Source of the DNA: 2-02-FULL-45-10 sp964478235
Lineage (GTDB): Bacteria > Patescibacteriota > Patescibacteriia > Magasanikbacterales > GWA2-37-8
DNA length: 64,000 bases
NCBI GenBank assembly: GCA_964478235.1
Contig: CAYZGX010000002.1
Span: 1-64,000, forward strand
Direction of reading: 5' to 3'
Shown here: in pieces, positions 1-7,416 of the stretch
Layout: each line of letters starts with the position of its first letter
Numbering within the stretch: the stretch's first letter is position 1
Program-made: the position numbers and the translations under genes
The notes under the pieces: generated by a model
The model's input: only the letters and a program-made list of their open reading frames with translations
Told to the model about the DNA's origin: nothing
Database searches by the model: none

Positions 1-1925
1 ACTGGATGGAACAGGAAAAAGAACGTGGTATCACCATCACTTCTGCTGCCACCACTTGTTTCTGGAAAGGTCATCGCATCAACTTGATCGATACCCCAGG
101 TCACGTGGACTTTACTGTTGAAGTAGAACGCTCTCTTCGTGTTCTCGACGGTGCAGTAGCGGTATTCGACGCTTCTCAAGGTGTTGAACCTCAATCTGAA
201 ACTGTTTGGCACCAGGCTGATAAATACAATGTTCCTCGCGTCGCTTTCATCAACAAGATGGACAAGCTCGGCGCTGACTTCTATATGAGTTTGGCTTCGA
301 TCAACGAACGCCTCTCTCCACACGCTGTAGCTATTCAATTACCAGTTGGCCAAGCTTCTGAATTCAGTGCGCTTATCGATCTTATCGAAGAGAAGGCTTA
401 TAAATTCAATGGTGAAAAAGGTCAGGATATTACTGAATTCCCAATCCCAGAAAACATGGTAGAGCAGGTCAAAGAATATCGCGCGAAGCTCATCGAAAAA
501 GTCGCTGAAGCTAACGATGATATGATGGCTCGCTTCCTCGATGGAAAATCATTCTCTGTCGATGAAATTCGCTCCGCTATTCGCTCGATGGTGCTCAGAA
601 GCGCTATCTACCCAGTGCTCTGCGGTTCAGCACTTGGCAACATTGGTGTGCAATTTATGCTTGATGCGGTTGTTCACTACTTGCCGTCTCCAACCGACGT
701 ACCTGCTTTGATGGGTATGAATCCAGACACTGAAGTTGAAGAAGTTCGTCGTGTCTCTGACACCGAACCTTTCTCAGCTCTCGCTTTCAAAATTGCAACT
801 GATCCATTCGTGGGTAAACTTATCTTCTTCCGCGTCTACTCTGGTGTTGTTACTGCTGGTAGTTATGTCTATAACTCCTCTAAAGGCACCAAAGAACGCA
901 TGGGTCGTATCGTGCGATTGCACGCGAACCAACGCGAAGACGTGCAAGAAGTCTACGCTGGTGAAATTGCTGCCGCTATCGGCCTCAAAGAAGTTACCAC
1001 TGGTGACACTTTGTGTGATGAAGACAAACCAATTATTTTGGAACGTCCAACATTTGCTGAGCCAGTTATCTCGATGGCTATCGAGCCAAAGACCAAAGCT
1101 GACCAAGAAAAAATTGGTATGGCGATGCAAAAATTGGCTGAAGAAGATCCGACTTTCAAAATCCACACTGACGAAGAAACACTCCAGACCATTATTTCTG
1201 GTATGGGTGAATTGCACCTCGACATCTTGGTTGATCGCATGAAGCGTGAATTCAAGGTGGAAGTAAACGTCGGTGCTCCTCAAGTTGCTTACAAAGAAAC
1301 CATTCGTGCTACCGCTGAAGCTGAAGGTAAATATATCAAACAGTCCGGTGGTCGCGGTCAATACGGTCATTGTTGGCTCAAAGTTGAACCACAAGAAGCT
1401 GGTAAAGGCTACGAATTCGTTGACGAAACTAAAGGTGGCTCGATTCCTCGTGAATTCTTGCCAGCGATTGAAAAAGGTATCAAAGAAGGTTTATCTCGCG
1501 GTATCCAAGCTGGTTGCCCAGTGGTGGATATCAAAGTCACTTGTTTCGATGGTTCTTACCACGACGTTGACTCCTCCGAAATCGCCTTCAAGATGGCTGG
1601 TTCAATGGCGTTCGTCGCTGCTTGTAAAAAAGCAACTCCAGTTATCATGGAACCTATCATGAAAGTGGAAGTTCTCACTCCAGAACAATTCATGGGTGAT
1701 GTGATTGGTGACTTGAACTCTAAGCGTGGTCAAATTTTGGAAATGACTGATCGTGGCTCGATGAAAGTCGTGCGCGCGATGGTGCCACTCGCTAGTATGT
1801 TCGGTTACGTCACTAGTTTACGCTCCATGTCTCAGGGTCGCGCTTCCTCTAGTATGGAATTCGGTCACTATGCCGATGTCCCAAACAATGTGGCCGCTCA
1901 GATTATTGCTGGTAAACAGAAATAA
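1..1925 (+). CDS. fusA: Elongation factor G, 5' end outside window
   Basis: Translocation GTPase of the ribosome. The reading frame is already open at the first base (codon TGG at 3-5), and the first in-frame ATG at 6 lies inside the conserved EKERGITI switch region. The P-loop and true start are therefore upstream of the window. The visible part has the GHVDF and NKMD GTPase motifs, then the beta-barrel domain and domains III to V, including GGRGQYGH in domain IV, and ends with the usual AAQIIAGKQK-like tail. A strong terminator follows. Being close to tuf and rpsJ, it fits a str-type operon whose other members would lie upstream. Identity is secure; only the N terminus is missing. Confidence 0.98.
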   Translation, partial: WMEQEKERGITITSAATTCFWKGHRINLIDTPGHVDFTVEVERSLRVLDGAVAVFDASQGVEPQSETVWHQADKYNVPRVAFINKMDKLGADFYMSLASINERLSPHAVAIQLPVGQASEFSALIDLIEEKAYKFNGEKGQDITEFPIPENMVEQVKEYRAKLIEKVAEANDDMMARFLDGKSFSVDEIRSAIRSMVLRSAIYPVLCGSALGNIGVQFMLDAVVHYLPSPTDVPALMGMNPDTEVEEVRRVSDTEPFSALAFKIATDPFVGKLIFFRVYSGVVTAGSYVYNSSKGTKERMGRIVRLHANQREDVQEVYAGEIAAAIGLKEVTTGDTLCDEDKPIILERPTFAEPVISMAIEPKTKADQEKIGMAMQKLAEEDPTFKIHTDEETLQTIISGMGELHLDILVDRMKREFKVEVNVGAPQVAYKETIRATAEAEGKYIKQSGGRGQYGHCWLKVEPQEAGKGYEFVDETKGGSIPREFLPAIEKGIKEGLSRGIQAGCPVVDIKVTCFDGSYHDVDSSEIAFKMAGSMAFVAACKKATPVIMEPIMKVEVLTPEQFMGDVIGDLNSKRGQILEMTDRGSMKVVRAMVPLASMFGYVTSLRSMSQGRASSSMEFGHYADVPNNVAAQIIAGKQK

Positions 1926-1954
1926 AACTAGGTACAAAATTGTTTAAAAGACAG

Positions 1955-1986
1955 CAAAAAAACCACCCGTAGGTGGTTTTTTTGTC
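1955..1986 (+). terminator. Rho-independent terminator of fusA
   Basis: A7-CCACC hairpin arm, short CGTA loop, GGTGG arm and a run of T, 30 bases after the fusA stop codon. Confidence 0.9.
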
Positions 1987-2011
1987 TCACCTTTACTCAA
2001 GGTGCGAAAGG

Positions 2012-2040
2012 TTGACAAAAGAGGTAAAATAGCGTAGTAT
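2012..2040 (+). promoter_or_regulatory. Promoter of orphan gene 2154-2555
   Basis: TTGACA (2012-2017), 17-base spacer, TAGTAT (2035-2040). About 28 of 32 positions around it match the promoter at 2707-2735. Confidence 0.8.
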
Positions 2041-2153
2041 CCTCTGTTGGCCATTAGGCGCCGATAGCCCTATCGCGTCCAGGAGATTCCCTGGCCGGTG
2101 GGCGCTCGGCTTCACTGCTGGTCAAACCAGCCAACAACCACACGAGGTGTAGC
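2041..2153 (+). promoter_or_regulatory. Structured GC-rich leader with Shine-Dalgarno
   Basis: The roughly 107-base untranslated leader holds several potential hairpins: CGATA/TATCG, CCAGG/CCTGG, GCTGGT/ACCAGC, and an outer GTTGGC/GCCAAC pairing near its two ends. A GAGGTG Shine-Dalgarno sequence lies just before the ATG. The fold is judged by eye; whether it is regulatory is unknown. Confidence 0.45.
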
Positions 2154-2555
2154 ATGTTCTTTGCAGACCCGTATCTGATGGCCCTGTACGGTATGGAGAA
2201 GGATCCAGCCGCTTCACTCGCCATTCTCGAACCGATGGCCAAGCGCGAAGATATCAACGATGAGTTTCGCCAGGAGATCGAGGAGAACGTCAAGAAGGCT
2301 AAAAATTTGCTCGTCACCGAGAATGTCACCGAGGGTGAGGGGGTCATCGATCAGACCACGCAACAGGCCGTCGTCGAGGCGCGCCGACAAGATCTGCAAC
2401 CGGTCACCTTCATGGGCGATGAACCGCCCAAGTTCTGGGGCGGCAACCCGCTGAACCCCATCGATGATGCCGGGGTGCCGCTGAGCGTGCGCCTGGCAGA
2501 CGAGGCTCTCACCGGCGAGCCGTCAGTGCCCTTCTACAAACCCAAGGGCAAGTAG
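2154..2555 (+). CDS. GC-rich orphan protein with TFMGD motif (133 aa)
   Basis: No family recognised. The 133-residue product has no signal peptide or membrane segment. Its N-terminal half is helical and charged (residues 15-50), and its C-terminal half is rich in Pro and Gly. Residues 85-92 read TFMGDEPP, almost the same as TFMGDDSP at 128-135 of the protein encoded at 3256-3720. Codon use favours G or C at third positions, unlike fusA and tuf on either side. It has its own promoter, a structured leader, a GAGGTG ribosome binding site and a hairpin after the stop. This looks like a self-contained acquired gene. Function unknown. Confidence 0.75.
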   Translation: MFFADPYLMALYGMEKDPAASLAILEPMAKREDINDEFRQEIEENVKKAKNLLVTENVTEGEGVIDQTTQQAVVEARRQDLQPVTFMGDEPPKFWGGNPLNPIDDAGVPLSVRLADEALTGEPSVPFYKPKGK

Positions 2556-2592
2556 GCAGCACCTTTTGAAGACGTGTAGTAGTGAAGTATTC

Positions 2593-2628
2593 CGACCCCG
2601 GATGTCCAGCAGTGGATGTCTGGGGTCG
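2593..2628 (+). terminator. Hairpin after orphan gene
   Basis: Arms CGACCCC and GGGGTCG with an inner TCCA/TGGA pairing. No T run follows, so it may be an mRNA-protecting hairpin or a weak terminator. Confidence 0.5.
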
Positions 2629-2706
2629 TGTCATATATAGATCATTTAAAAGATATAATCGGCCTTTGCTCTAGAGAGAATGTAAGCTGTTTTTGGGGTA
2701 GGTGGG

Positions 2707-2735
2707 TTGACAAAAGAGGGGAAATAGGGTACTAT
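2707..2735 (+). promoter_or_regulatory. Promoter of orphan gene 2796-3032
   Basis: TTGACA (2707-2712), 17-base spacer, TACTAT (2730-2735). It is a near copy of the promoter at 2012-2040, including the AAAGAGG stretch after the -35 box. Confidence 0.8.
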
Positions 2736-2795
2736 CTTTAGCTAATTAGCCTTATAGCTGTTAGTTGTTTCTCCACCCCAACAGAGAGGTCTGCC

Positions 2796-3032
2796 ATGCG
2801 TCGTCGCACCATCTCGTTTCAGATCAGTGAAGGAAAGTTTACCGACGGGGGAGAGGTCGTTCAAAACGGTCTCCACCTTGTTCGGGAAGACGGTCTGCCG
2901 TTTGAACAGCCCACCCCCATGACGGTGTTCGTGAGAAAGGATGGTACGTTCTCCCTCGACATGTTCGAGGGGGCGACTGGCCGACTCGAGATCACCTTCG
3001 TTCCCGGCGACGGGAAGAAGAGCCATCTCTAG
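2796..3032 (+). CDS. GC-rich orphan small protein (78 aa)
   Basis: No family recognised. The product is short and soluble, with alternating hydrophobic and polar residues suggesting an all-beta fold (residues 40-73 look like successive strands). The segment RLEITFVPGD weakly resembles the strand-rich N-terminal part of the protein at 3256-3720. A GAGAGG Shine-Dalgarno sequence sits before the ATG, and a duplicated promoter lies 60 bases upstream. A strong hairpin follows the stop. Base composition is GC-rich like its two neighbours, so the three probably arrived together. The long antisense reading frames here are shadows. Confidence 0.6.
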   Translation: MRRRTISFQISEGKFTDGGEVVQNGLHLVREDGLPFEQPTPMTVFVRKDGTFSLDMFEGATGRLEITFVPGDGKKSHL

Positions 3033-3054
3033 CGGATAGGGGGAGAAACACGCA

Positions 3055-3094
3055 TGTCTGGCGGGGCGCAGTCTACTTCGCGCCTCGCCAGACA
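3055..3094 (+). terminator. Strong hairpin after 78-aa orphan gene
   Basis: Nine-base arms TGTCTGGCG and CGCCAGACA with further GC pairing inside. It is followed by CCCCTCTATATATAATG rather than a clean T run. Confidence 0.55.
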
Positions 3095-3255
3095 CCCCTC
3101 TATATATAATGTAGAGAGATTGAATACAAAATGTAGTCGACAGCACTCGCACGCTCTACTTGCTTCGGGGAATGGTTCCTCGACAAGTGGGTGTCCGAGA
3201 CATTGTACGGCAACAACCAACCGCCTAGCGATAGGCAGAAAGCACGGTTAAAGCC

Positions 3256-3720
3256 ATGCACTTCAAGGTTGAGAACGGAACGATCATCGAAGACAAAGAC
3301 GCTCCCAAGGCTCCGGAAGGTGCTCGTCGACCGGTGGTCCGACTGGCCAACAGCGGAGATCCGAGCCGACTGGTCGTCACCTTCCCGTTCGGCTGGAACG
3401 GCGAGCTCACCATCACGGCGAAGCAGGATCCGAAGCAGACGGACAACGACCTGTCCCTGGTCGAGCCGGGCGACCTGACCAAGCGGGGCTACCCGATCGA
3501 CAGCCCTCCGCCGAGCCTCAATTGGGAAGCTTTCAAGCTCCCGAAGGCGCCGGAGGAAGAGCACCTTGTTGTCTCTGGCGGCAGCGGTTTTGGCCCTAGC
3601 CAGGAGGAGCTTGAGCCCAACGACGAAGGGCCGATCACCTTCATGGGCGACGACAGCCCGCCCAGGCCTGCCCAGCCCCCGCTCGATGAAGACGAGTTGT
3701 GGGAGCGGGGTAACTTCTAG
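3256..3720 (+). CDS. GC-rich orphan protein with TFMGD motif (154 aa)
   Basis: No family recognised. Residues 1-60 look like a beta-rich domain (FKVENGTIIEDK, then RLVVTFPFGWNGELTITAK). The rest is rich in Pro, Gly and acidic residues and probably flexible, ending in an acidic tail. TFMGD at residues 128-132 is shared with the product of 2154-2555, as is the Pro that follows. There is no signal peptide, membrane segment or clear Shine-Dalgarno, and no convincing promoter was found in the 220 bases upstream, so co-transcription with the preceding gene is possible. A textbook terminator follows. Confidence 0.7.
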   Translation: MHFKVENGTIIEDKDAPKAPEGARRPVVRLANSGDPSRLVVTFPFGWNGELTITAKQDPKQTDNDLSLVEPGDLTKRGYPIDSPPPSLNWEAFKLPKAPEEEHLVVSGGSGFGPSQEELEPNDEGPITFMGDDSPPRPAQPPLDEDELWERGNF

Positions 3721-3738
3721 TCCGCAGACAATGTTTTA

Positions 3739-3780
3739 CAGCCCCCGAACTCATACGAGTTTCGGGGGCTGCTGATTTTT
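3739..3780 (+). terminator. Terminator of the orphan gene group
   Basis: Arms CAGCCCCCGAA and TTCGGGGGCTG, inner ACTC/GAGT pairing, then a T run at 3775-3781. Confidence 0.92.
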
Positions 3781-3814
3781 TGGCAAAAACCGACTTTTTT
3801 CGTCCCCGACCATC

Positions 3815-3842
3815 TTGACTTTCTCTCCAGAAGTATTAGGAT
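3815..3842 (+). promoter_or_regulatory. Promoter of acidic protein gene
   Basis: TTGACT (3815-3820), 16-base spacer, TAGGAT (3837-3842), 36 bases before the ATG at 3879. Confidence 0.6.
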
Positions 3843-3878
3843 AGCAGGCATCACTCACCAACGTTTGAACTCTCATGT

Positions 3879-4391
3879 ATGCGACAGAATCAACTTAATA
3901 GAACTATCAAACTGATGCGTCGAACAGGGGATAAAGCCCTGATTCTTGACGGCGAGAGCGATGATATTTTTGTCCTCATGAACTTGGATAATTATGAGGA
4001 AATTCTGGATGTTCTTGATGTCCCGCCAGCGCCACCAAGCCCGCTTCCGACCACAATCATCGCCGAAGAGCCAAAAAAAGAGCCCGCCGATGAAGAAAAT
4101 ACCGTTGAAGCCGAGGCGCTCGACGATTATGTTCTTGACGAAGTAATCGACGAAGAGGAAAAAGCTCAAAAAACAGCGGAAACTGTTCCCGGAAACACCC
4201 TAGTCACTCCGCCAACCGAACCGGCTCAAGAAGAAGTGACGATTGTCCCTGTGTCTTTTGCCGACGGGCAATCACCGGTTTCTTTGCTAAGACAAGAGGA
4301 AAAAACCGATGATGAGGGTAGTGAAGAAGGGCTAGCTGACGTGCCAAACGATGGGGAAGAAGAAAAGTTCTATTTGGAACCAGTAGAATAG
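3879..4391 (+). CDS. Acidic protein of unknown function (170 aa)
   Basis: Residues 8-45 form a compact N-terminal part (TIKLMRRTGDKALILDG, then DDIFVLMNLDNYEEILD). It loosely recalls the antidote-type beta-alpha fold in which a strand is followed by a Leu-x-x-Tyr-Glu-x-Leu helix. This is only a resemblance and no toxin gene is adjacent. From about residue 48 the protein is Pro/Glu/Asp-rich and probably disordered, with repeated acidic stretches. Base composition matches the native genes, not the GC-rich ones before it. The start at 3879 is preceded by TGT without a Shine-Dalgarno. It lies upstream of tuf but has its own promoter. Function unknown. Confidence 0.7.
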   Translation: MRQNQLNRTIKLMRRTGDKALILDGESDDIFVLMNLDNYEEILDVLDVPPAPPSPLPTTIIAEEPKKEPADEENTVEAEALDDYVLDEVIDEEEKAQKTAETVPGNTLVTPPTEPAQEEVTIVPVSFADGQSPVSLLRQEEKTDDEGSEEGLADVPNDGEEEKFYLEPVE

Positions 4392-4428
4392 CCCTAATCT
4401 TAGCACAGCTTGTCCACACCGGAGCCTC

Positions 4429-4457
4429 TTGCCAAGATGAGAAAACTCTGCTATAAT
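4429..4457 (+). promoter_or_regulatory. Promoter of tuf
   Basis: TTGCCA (4429-4434), 17-base spacer, consensus TATAAT (4452-4457). The leader to the tuf ATG is about 110 bases and AT-rich. Confidence 0.85.
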
Positions 4458-4576
4458 CGGAAACGCTAATTCTGAGGCAGGATTAGTTCAAATTTATTTA
4501 AAATTACATAAAAAAACAGCGGCTGGAAAACAAATCTGGACCAACCACTTGGGACAGTGCCGCGATATATATTTGT

Positions 4577-5767
4577 ATGGCTGAATTTATTCGGTCCAAA
4601 CCACACGTGAATATTGGTACCATTGGTCACGTTGACCACGGTAAAACCACTACCACAGCAGCGATCATGAAAGTGCTATCCCTCCGCGGGGGTGGTGCTA
4701 AAGACATCGGTGTTGATGGTCTTGATAAGAGCCCTGAAAGTAAGGCTCGCGGTATTACTATCTCTACAGCTCATGTAGAATACGAAACCGAAAAACGCCA
4801 TTACGCACACGTTGACTGTCCTGGCCACGCTGACTATGTTAAAAACATGATCACTGGTGCTGCTCAGATGGACGGTGCGATTCTCGTTGTGTCCGCTGCT
4901 GACGGCCCTATGCCTCAGACTCGTGAACATATCCTCTTGGCTCACCAGGTTGGTGTTCCATACATCGTTGTTTACTTGAACAAAGTTGACATGGTGTCTG
5001 ATCCTGAACTCGTGGATCTCGTTGAGGCTGAAGTTCGTGATTTATTGACTAAATACGGCTTCCCTGGCGAAAAGAGTCCAGTTATCCGTGGTTCTTCTAT
5101 CAAAGCTTTGGAAAACCCAACTGATGAAGCTGCTATCAAGCCAATTCTTGATCTCATGAAGGCTTGTGATGAATATATCCCAGAGCCAACTCGCGCTACT
5201 GACAAACCTTTCCTCATGCCAGTTGAAGATGTCTTCTCTATCGAAGGCCGCGGTACTGTTGTGACCGGTCGTATTGAACGTGGTATCCTCAAAATCAACG
5301 ATGAAGTTGAAATTGTCGGTCTCCGCGAAGAAAATATGAAGACGGTTGTTACTGGTATCGAAATGTTCAACAAGCAGTTGAAAGAAGGTCAAGCTGGTGA
5401 TAACGCCGGTGTTCTTCTCCGTGGTACTAAGAAAGAAGAAGTTGAACGCGGTATGGTCTTGGCTAAGACTGGTACTGTTAAAGCTCACACTGAGTTTGAA
5501 GCTGAAATCTACGTTTTGACTAAAGACGAAGGTGGCCGCCATAAACCTTTCTTCAAAGGCTATAAACCACAGTTCTACATCCGTACAACTGACGTAACTG
5601 GTGAGATCGAACTCCCAGCAGGTACTGAAATGGTTATGCCTGGCGACAATGTTTCTATCAAAGTGAAACTCATTGTTCCAGTTGCTATCGAAGAAAAGAT
5701 GAACTTCGCTATCCGCGAAGGTGGTCGCACCGTAGGTTCCGGTGTCGTTGTAAAAATTACTAAATAA
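4577..5767 (+). CDS. tuf: Elongation factor Tu
   Basis: GTPase that brings aminoacyl-tRNA to the ribosome. Full length at 396 residues. The P-loop GHVDHGKT is at residues 17-24, followed by the RGITI switch I segment, DCPGHADY switch II, a NKVD motif and the conserved domain II and III sequences up to FAIREGGRTVGSGVV. The ATG at 4577 follows TTGT with no Shine-Dalgarno. It has its own consensus promoter and is followed by a GC-rich hairpin, so it may form a single-gene unit or continue into rpsJ 77 bases downstream. Confidence 0.99.
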   Translation: MAEFIRSKPHVNIGTIGHVDHGKTTTTAAIMKVLSLRGGGAKDIGVDGLDKSPESKARGITISTAHVEYETEKRHYAHVDCPGHADYVKNMITGAAQMDGAILVVSAADGPMPQTREHILLAHQVGVPYIVVYLNKVDMVSDPELVDLVEAEVRDLLTKYGFPGEKSPVIRGSSIKALENPTDEAAIKPILDLMKACDEYIPEPTRATDKPFLMPVEDVFSIEGRGTVVTGRIERGILKINDEVEIVGLREENMKTVVTGIEMFNKQLKEGQAGDNAGVLLRGTKKEEVERGMVLAKTGTVKAHTEFEAEIYVLTKDEGGRHKPFFKGYKPQFYIRTTDVTGEIELPAGTEMVMPGDNVSIKVKLIVPVAIEEKMNFAIREGGRTVGSGVVVKITK

Positions 5768-5774
5768 CCCGGTC

Positions 5775-5804
5775 AGGGGCTGCTCGAGAGAGTGGCCCCT
5801 TTTC
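5775..5804 (+). terminator. Hairpin after tuf
   Basis: Arms AGGGGC and GCCCCT followed by four T. It is a modest terminator that may allow read-through to rpsJ. Confidence 0.6.
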
Positions 5805-5843
5805 GTGGTTTTGTTCATTTGAAGCTCTTTAATTGTTACTCAC

Positions 5844-6194
5844 ATGTCGTCCGCAGCTAAAACTACAACTCAAGTCAAGAAAGAAGAAGCAGGAAGCCGT
5901 ATTCGCATTAAGATTCGCGCTTACGATAATCGTATTATCGATCAAGCTACGAAGACTATTGTGGAAACTGCTGAACGCCACGATGCGCAGGTAGTAGGTC
6001 CAGTACCATTACCAACAGAAAAGGTGAAATTCACCGTCAACCGTTCGACTTTCGTCCACAAAGACGCTCGCGAACAGTTTGAAATGCGTATTCACAAACG
6101 TTTGGTGGATATCATGAACGCTAGTCCAAAATGTATCGACGCGCTCATGAGTCTCAGCCTTCCAGCCGGTGTCGATATTGAAATTAAGATGTAA
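5844..6194 (+). CDS. rpsJ: 30S ribosomal protein S10
   Basis: Small-subunit protein uS10, also known in other bacteria as NusE in transcription antitermination. The 116-residue product carries an extra N-terminal tail of about 17 residues rich in Lys and Thr before the core, which begins near RIRIKIRAYD. The core (VGPVPLPTEK, HKDAREQFEMRIHKR) is complete and ends in the usual VDIEIKM. It is split from rplC by a 500-base leader with a new promoter. The start follows CAC with no Shine-Dalgarno. Confidence 0.97.
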   Translation: MSSAAKTTTQVKKEEAGSRIRIKIRAYDNRIIDQATKTIVETAERHDAQVVGPVPLPTEKVKFTVNRSTFVHKDAREQFEMRIHKRLVDIMNASPKCIDALMSLSLPAGVDIEIKM

Positions 6195-6249
6195 TCCGGG
6201 GTCACCCCCCAGACTAGACAGCGTCAAAAGTCGGTTTTTTGGCTGACTA

Positions 6250-6278
6250 TTGACAAAATATGTCACGAGAGGTATACT
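6250..6278 (+). promoter_or_regulatory. Promoter of the rplC ribosomal operon
   Basis: TTGACA (6250-6255), 17-base spacer, TATACT (6273-6278). Transcription would begin near 6285, leaving a leader of over 400 bases before rplC. Confidence 0.85.
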
Positions 6279-6284
6279 CTCGCT

Positions 6285-6517
6285 ACATAACAATAGTGTT
6301 TTTCGATAAATAAGATCTCAAGCGGGCAACCGCGAGAAACCATTTAGGCGAAACGATACTATTTTCAGGAGAATTATCTTAACATTTTACGAAACAAAAG
6401 CCATTCTTGCACCACGAATAAACCCGTGTGTGTGACCTAAACAAGCACGTAACAACGAGTCAAGCTTTTTAGATCAAAATCCTTGCTCCAAGTCACAGCT
6501 TTGTCGGTCAAAGAAGG
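6285..6517 (+). ncRNA. Leader or small RNA upstream of rplC
   Basis: Non-coding stretch between the 6250-6278 promoter and the terminator at 6518-6567. No reading frame of note and no match recognised to tmRNA, RNase P, SRP or 6S RNA by eye. It could be the leader of an attenuated ribosomal-protein operon or a separate RNA of about 280 bases. Confidence 0.45.
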
Positions 6518-6567
6518 CTAGAGGCGCCAGCCTTGAGTTCGCTCAAGTTCAGCGCTTCTAGTTTTTT
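6518..6567 (+). terminator. Internal terminator or attenuator in the rplC leader
   Basis: Outer arms CTAGAGGCGC (6518-6527) and GCGCTTCTAG (6552-6561) enclose an inner CTTGAG-TTCG-CTCAAG hairpin. A T6 run follows at 6562-6567. It lies 140 bases before rplC and in the same direction, so the operon must be transcribed through it. Confidence 0.8.
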
Positions 6568-6707
6568 GTTAAGTAAAGCACTAAGCTAGTTTTCACCATT
6601 GACAAGCTACCCAAACCCCCTCGCCGATGGACATCTCTACAAAGATGCTGAGGTGTTCCTTTACGAGGTTTCCGGGTAGAGAACAATGTTTTTATTAAGA
6701 GATGCGT
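6568..6707 (+). promoter_or_regulatory. Second part of the rplC leader
   Basis: After the internal terminator another foldable segment runs to the start codon. CTACCC near 6609 can pair with GGGTAG near 6675, enclosing further GC-rich pairing. A TTGACA at about 6599 has no matching -10 box, so it is probably not a promoter. Confidence 0.4.
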
Positions 6708-7391
6708 ATGAAATTCATTCTCGGTAAAAAAGTGGGCATGACACAAGTATTCGCTGCTAACGGCGATGTAATTCCAGTTACTAAAGTAGTTGCTGGTCCT
6801 TGTCAGATTGTGCAAGTAAAGGATGGAACTAAAGATAATCATGTTGCTTTGCAGCTTGGTTTTGAAAAAGTTCGCGATTTTCGTGTGAGCAAGCCAGAAG
6901 CTGGCCACTTGAAAGATCTTGATACTGTTCGTCATTTGAACGATTTCGGTATTGAAAAAGTTGACGGTATTGAACGCGGTGATGTTATCACTGTCGAAAC
7001 CTTCGTACCGGGTGATGTTGTGCAAGTTATCGGTACCTCCAAAGGTAAAGGTTTTGCTGGTGTTGTGAAACGCCATCATTTCCGCGGTGCTCCAGCAACT
7101 CACGGTCACAAACACGATTTACGTGCTCCTGGTTCCATTGGTGCTGGTGGTGTGCAACGTGTGTTCAAAGGTATGCGTATGGCCGGCCGTATGGGTGGCG
7201 ATCGCGTAACGGTAAAGAATTTGGAAATTGTTGGCGTTGACGCTGCAACTAACGAACTCTTGATTAAAGGCGCTGTTCCTGGTGGTCGCAACTCGATCCT
7301 CATGATCAGTGGTACTGGTGAACTGAAAGTAACGAAAAAAGCCGCTCCAGTACAAGTAACAGAAGCTGCTCCAGCTCCACAAGCTGCGTAA
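6708..7391 (+). CDS. rplC: 50S ribosomal protein L3
   Basis: Early-assembly large-subunit protein uL3. The ATG at 6708 gives MKFILGKKVGM, the usual start. An ATG two codons earlier (6702) is also in frame. The body shows KGKGFAGVVKRHHFRG and GSIGAGGVQRVFKGMRMAGRMGG, the long loop that reaches the peptidyl transferase region. An unusual Ala/Pro-rich tail (APVQVTEAAPAPQAA) extends the C terminus. First gene of the long ribosomal operon and downstream of an attenuator-like leader. Confidence 0.98.
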   Translation: MKFILGKKVGMTQVFAANGDVIPVTKVVAGPCQIVQVKDGTKDNHVALQLGFEKVRDFRVSKPEAGHLKDLDTVRHLNDFGIEKVDGIERGDVITVETFVPGDVVQVIGTSKGKGFAGVVKRHHFRGAPATHGHKHDLRAPGSIGAGGVQRVFKGMRMAGRMGGDRVTVKNLEIVGVDAATNELLIKGAVPGGRNSILMISGTGELKVTKKAAPVQVTEAAPAPQAA

Positions 7392-7416
7392 TACTTTATC
7401 GAATTTTGAGAAATGT

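Noticed and set aside
3879..4391. Antitoxin of a toxin-antitoxin pair
   Set aside because: Only the first 40 residues loosely recall such folds; no partner toxin gene lies next to it.
6285..6567. tmRNA, RNase P, SRP or 6S RNA in the rplC leader
   Set aside because: None of their conserved cores could be recognised by eye; kept only as a leader or unknown RNA.
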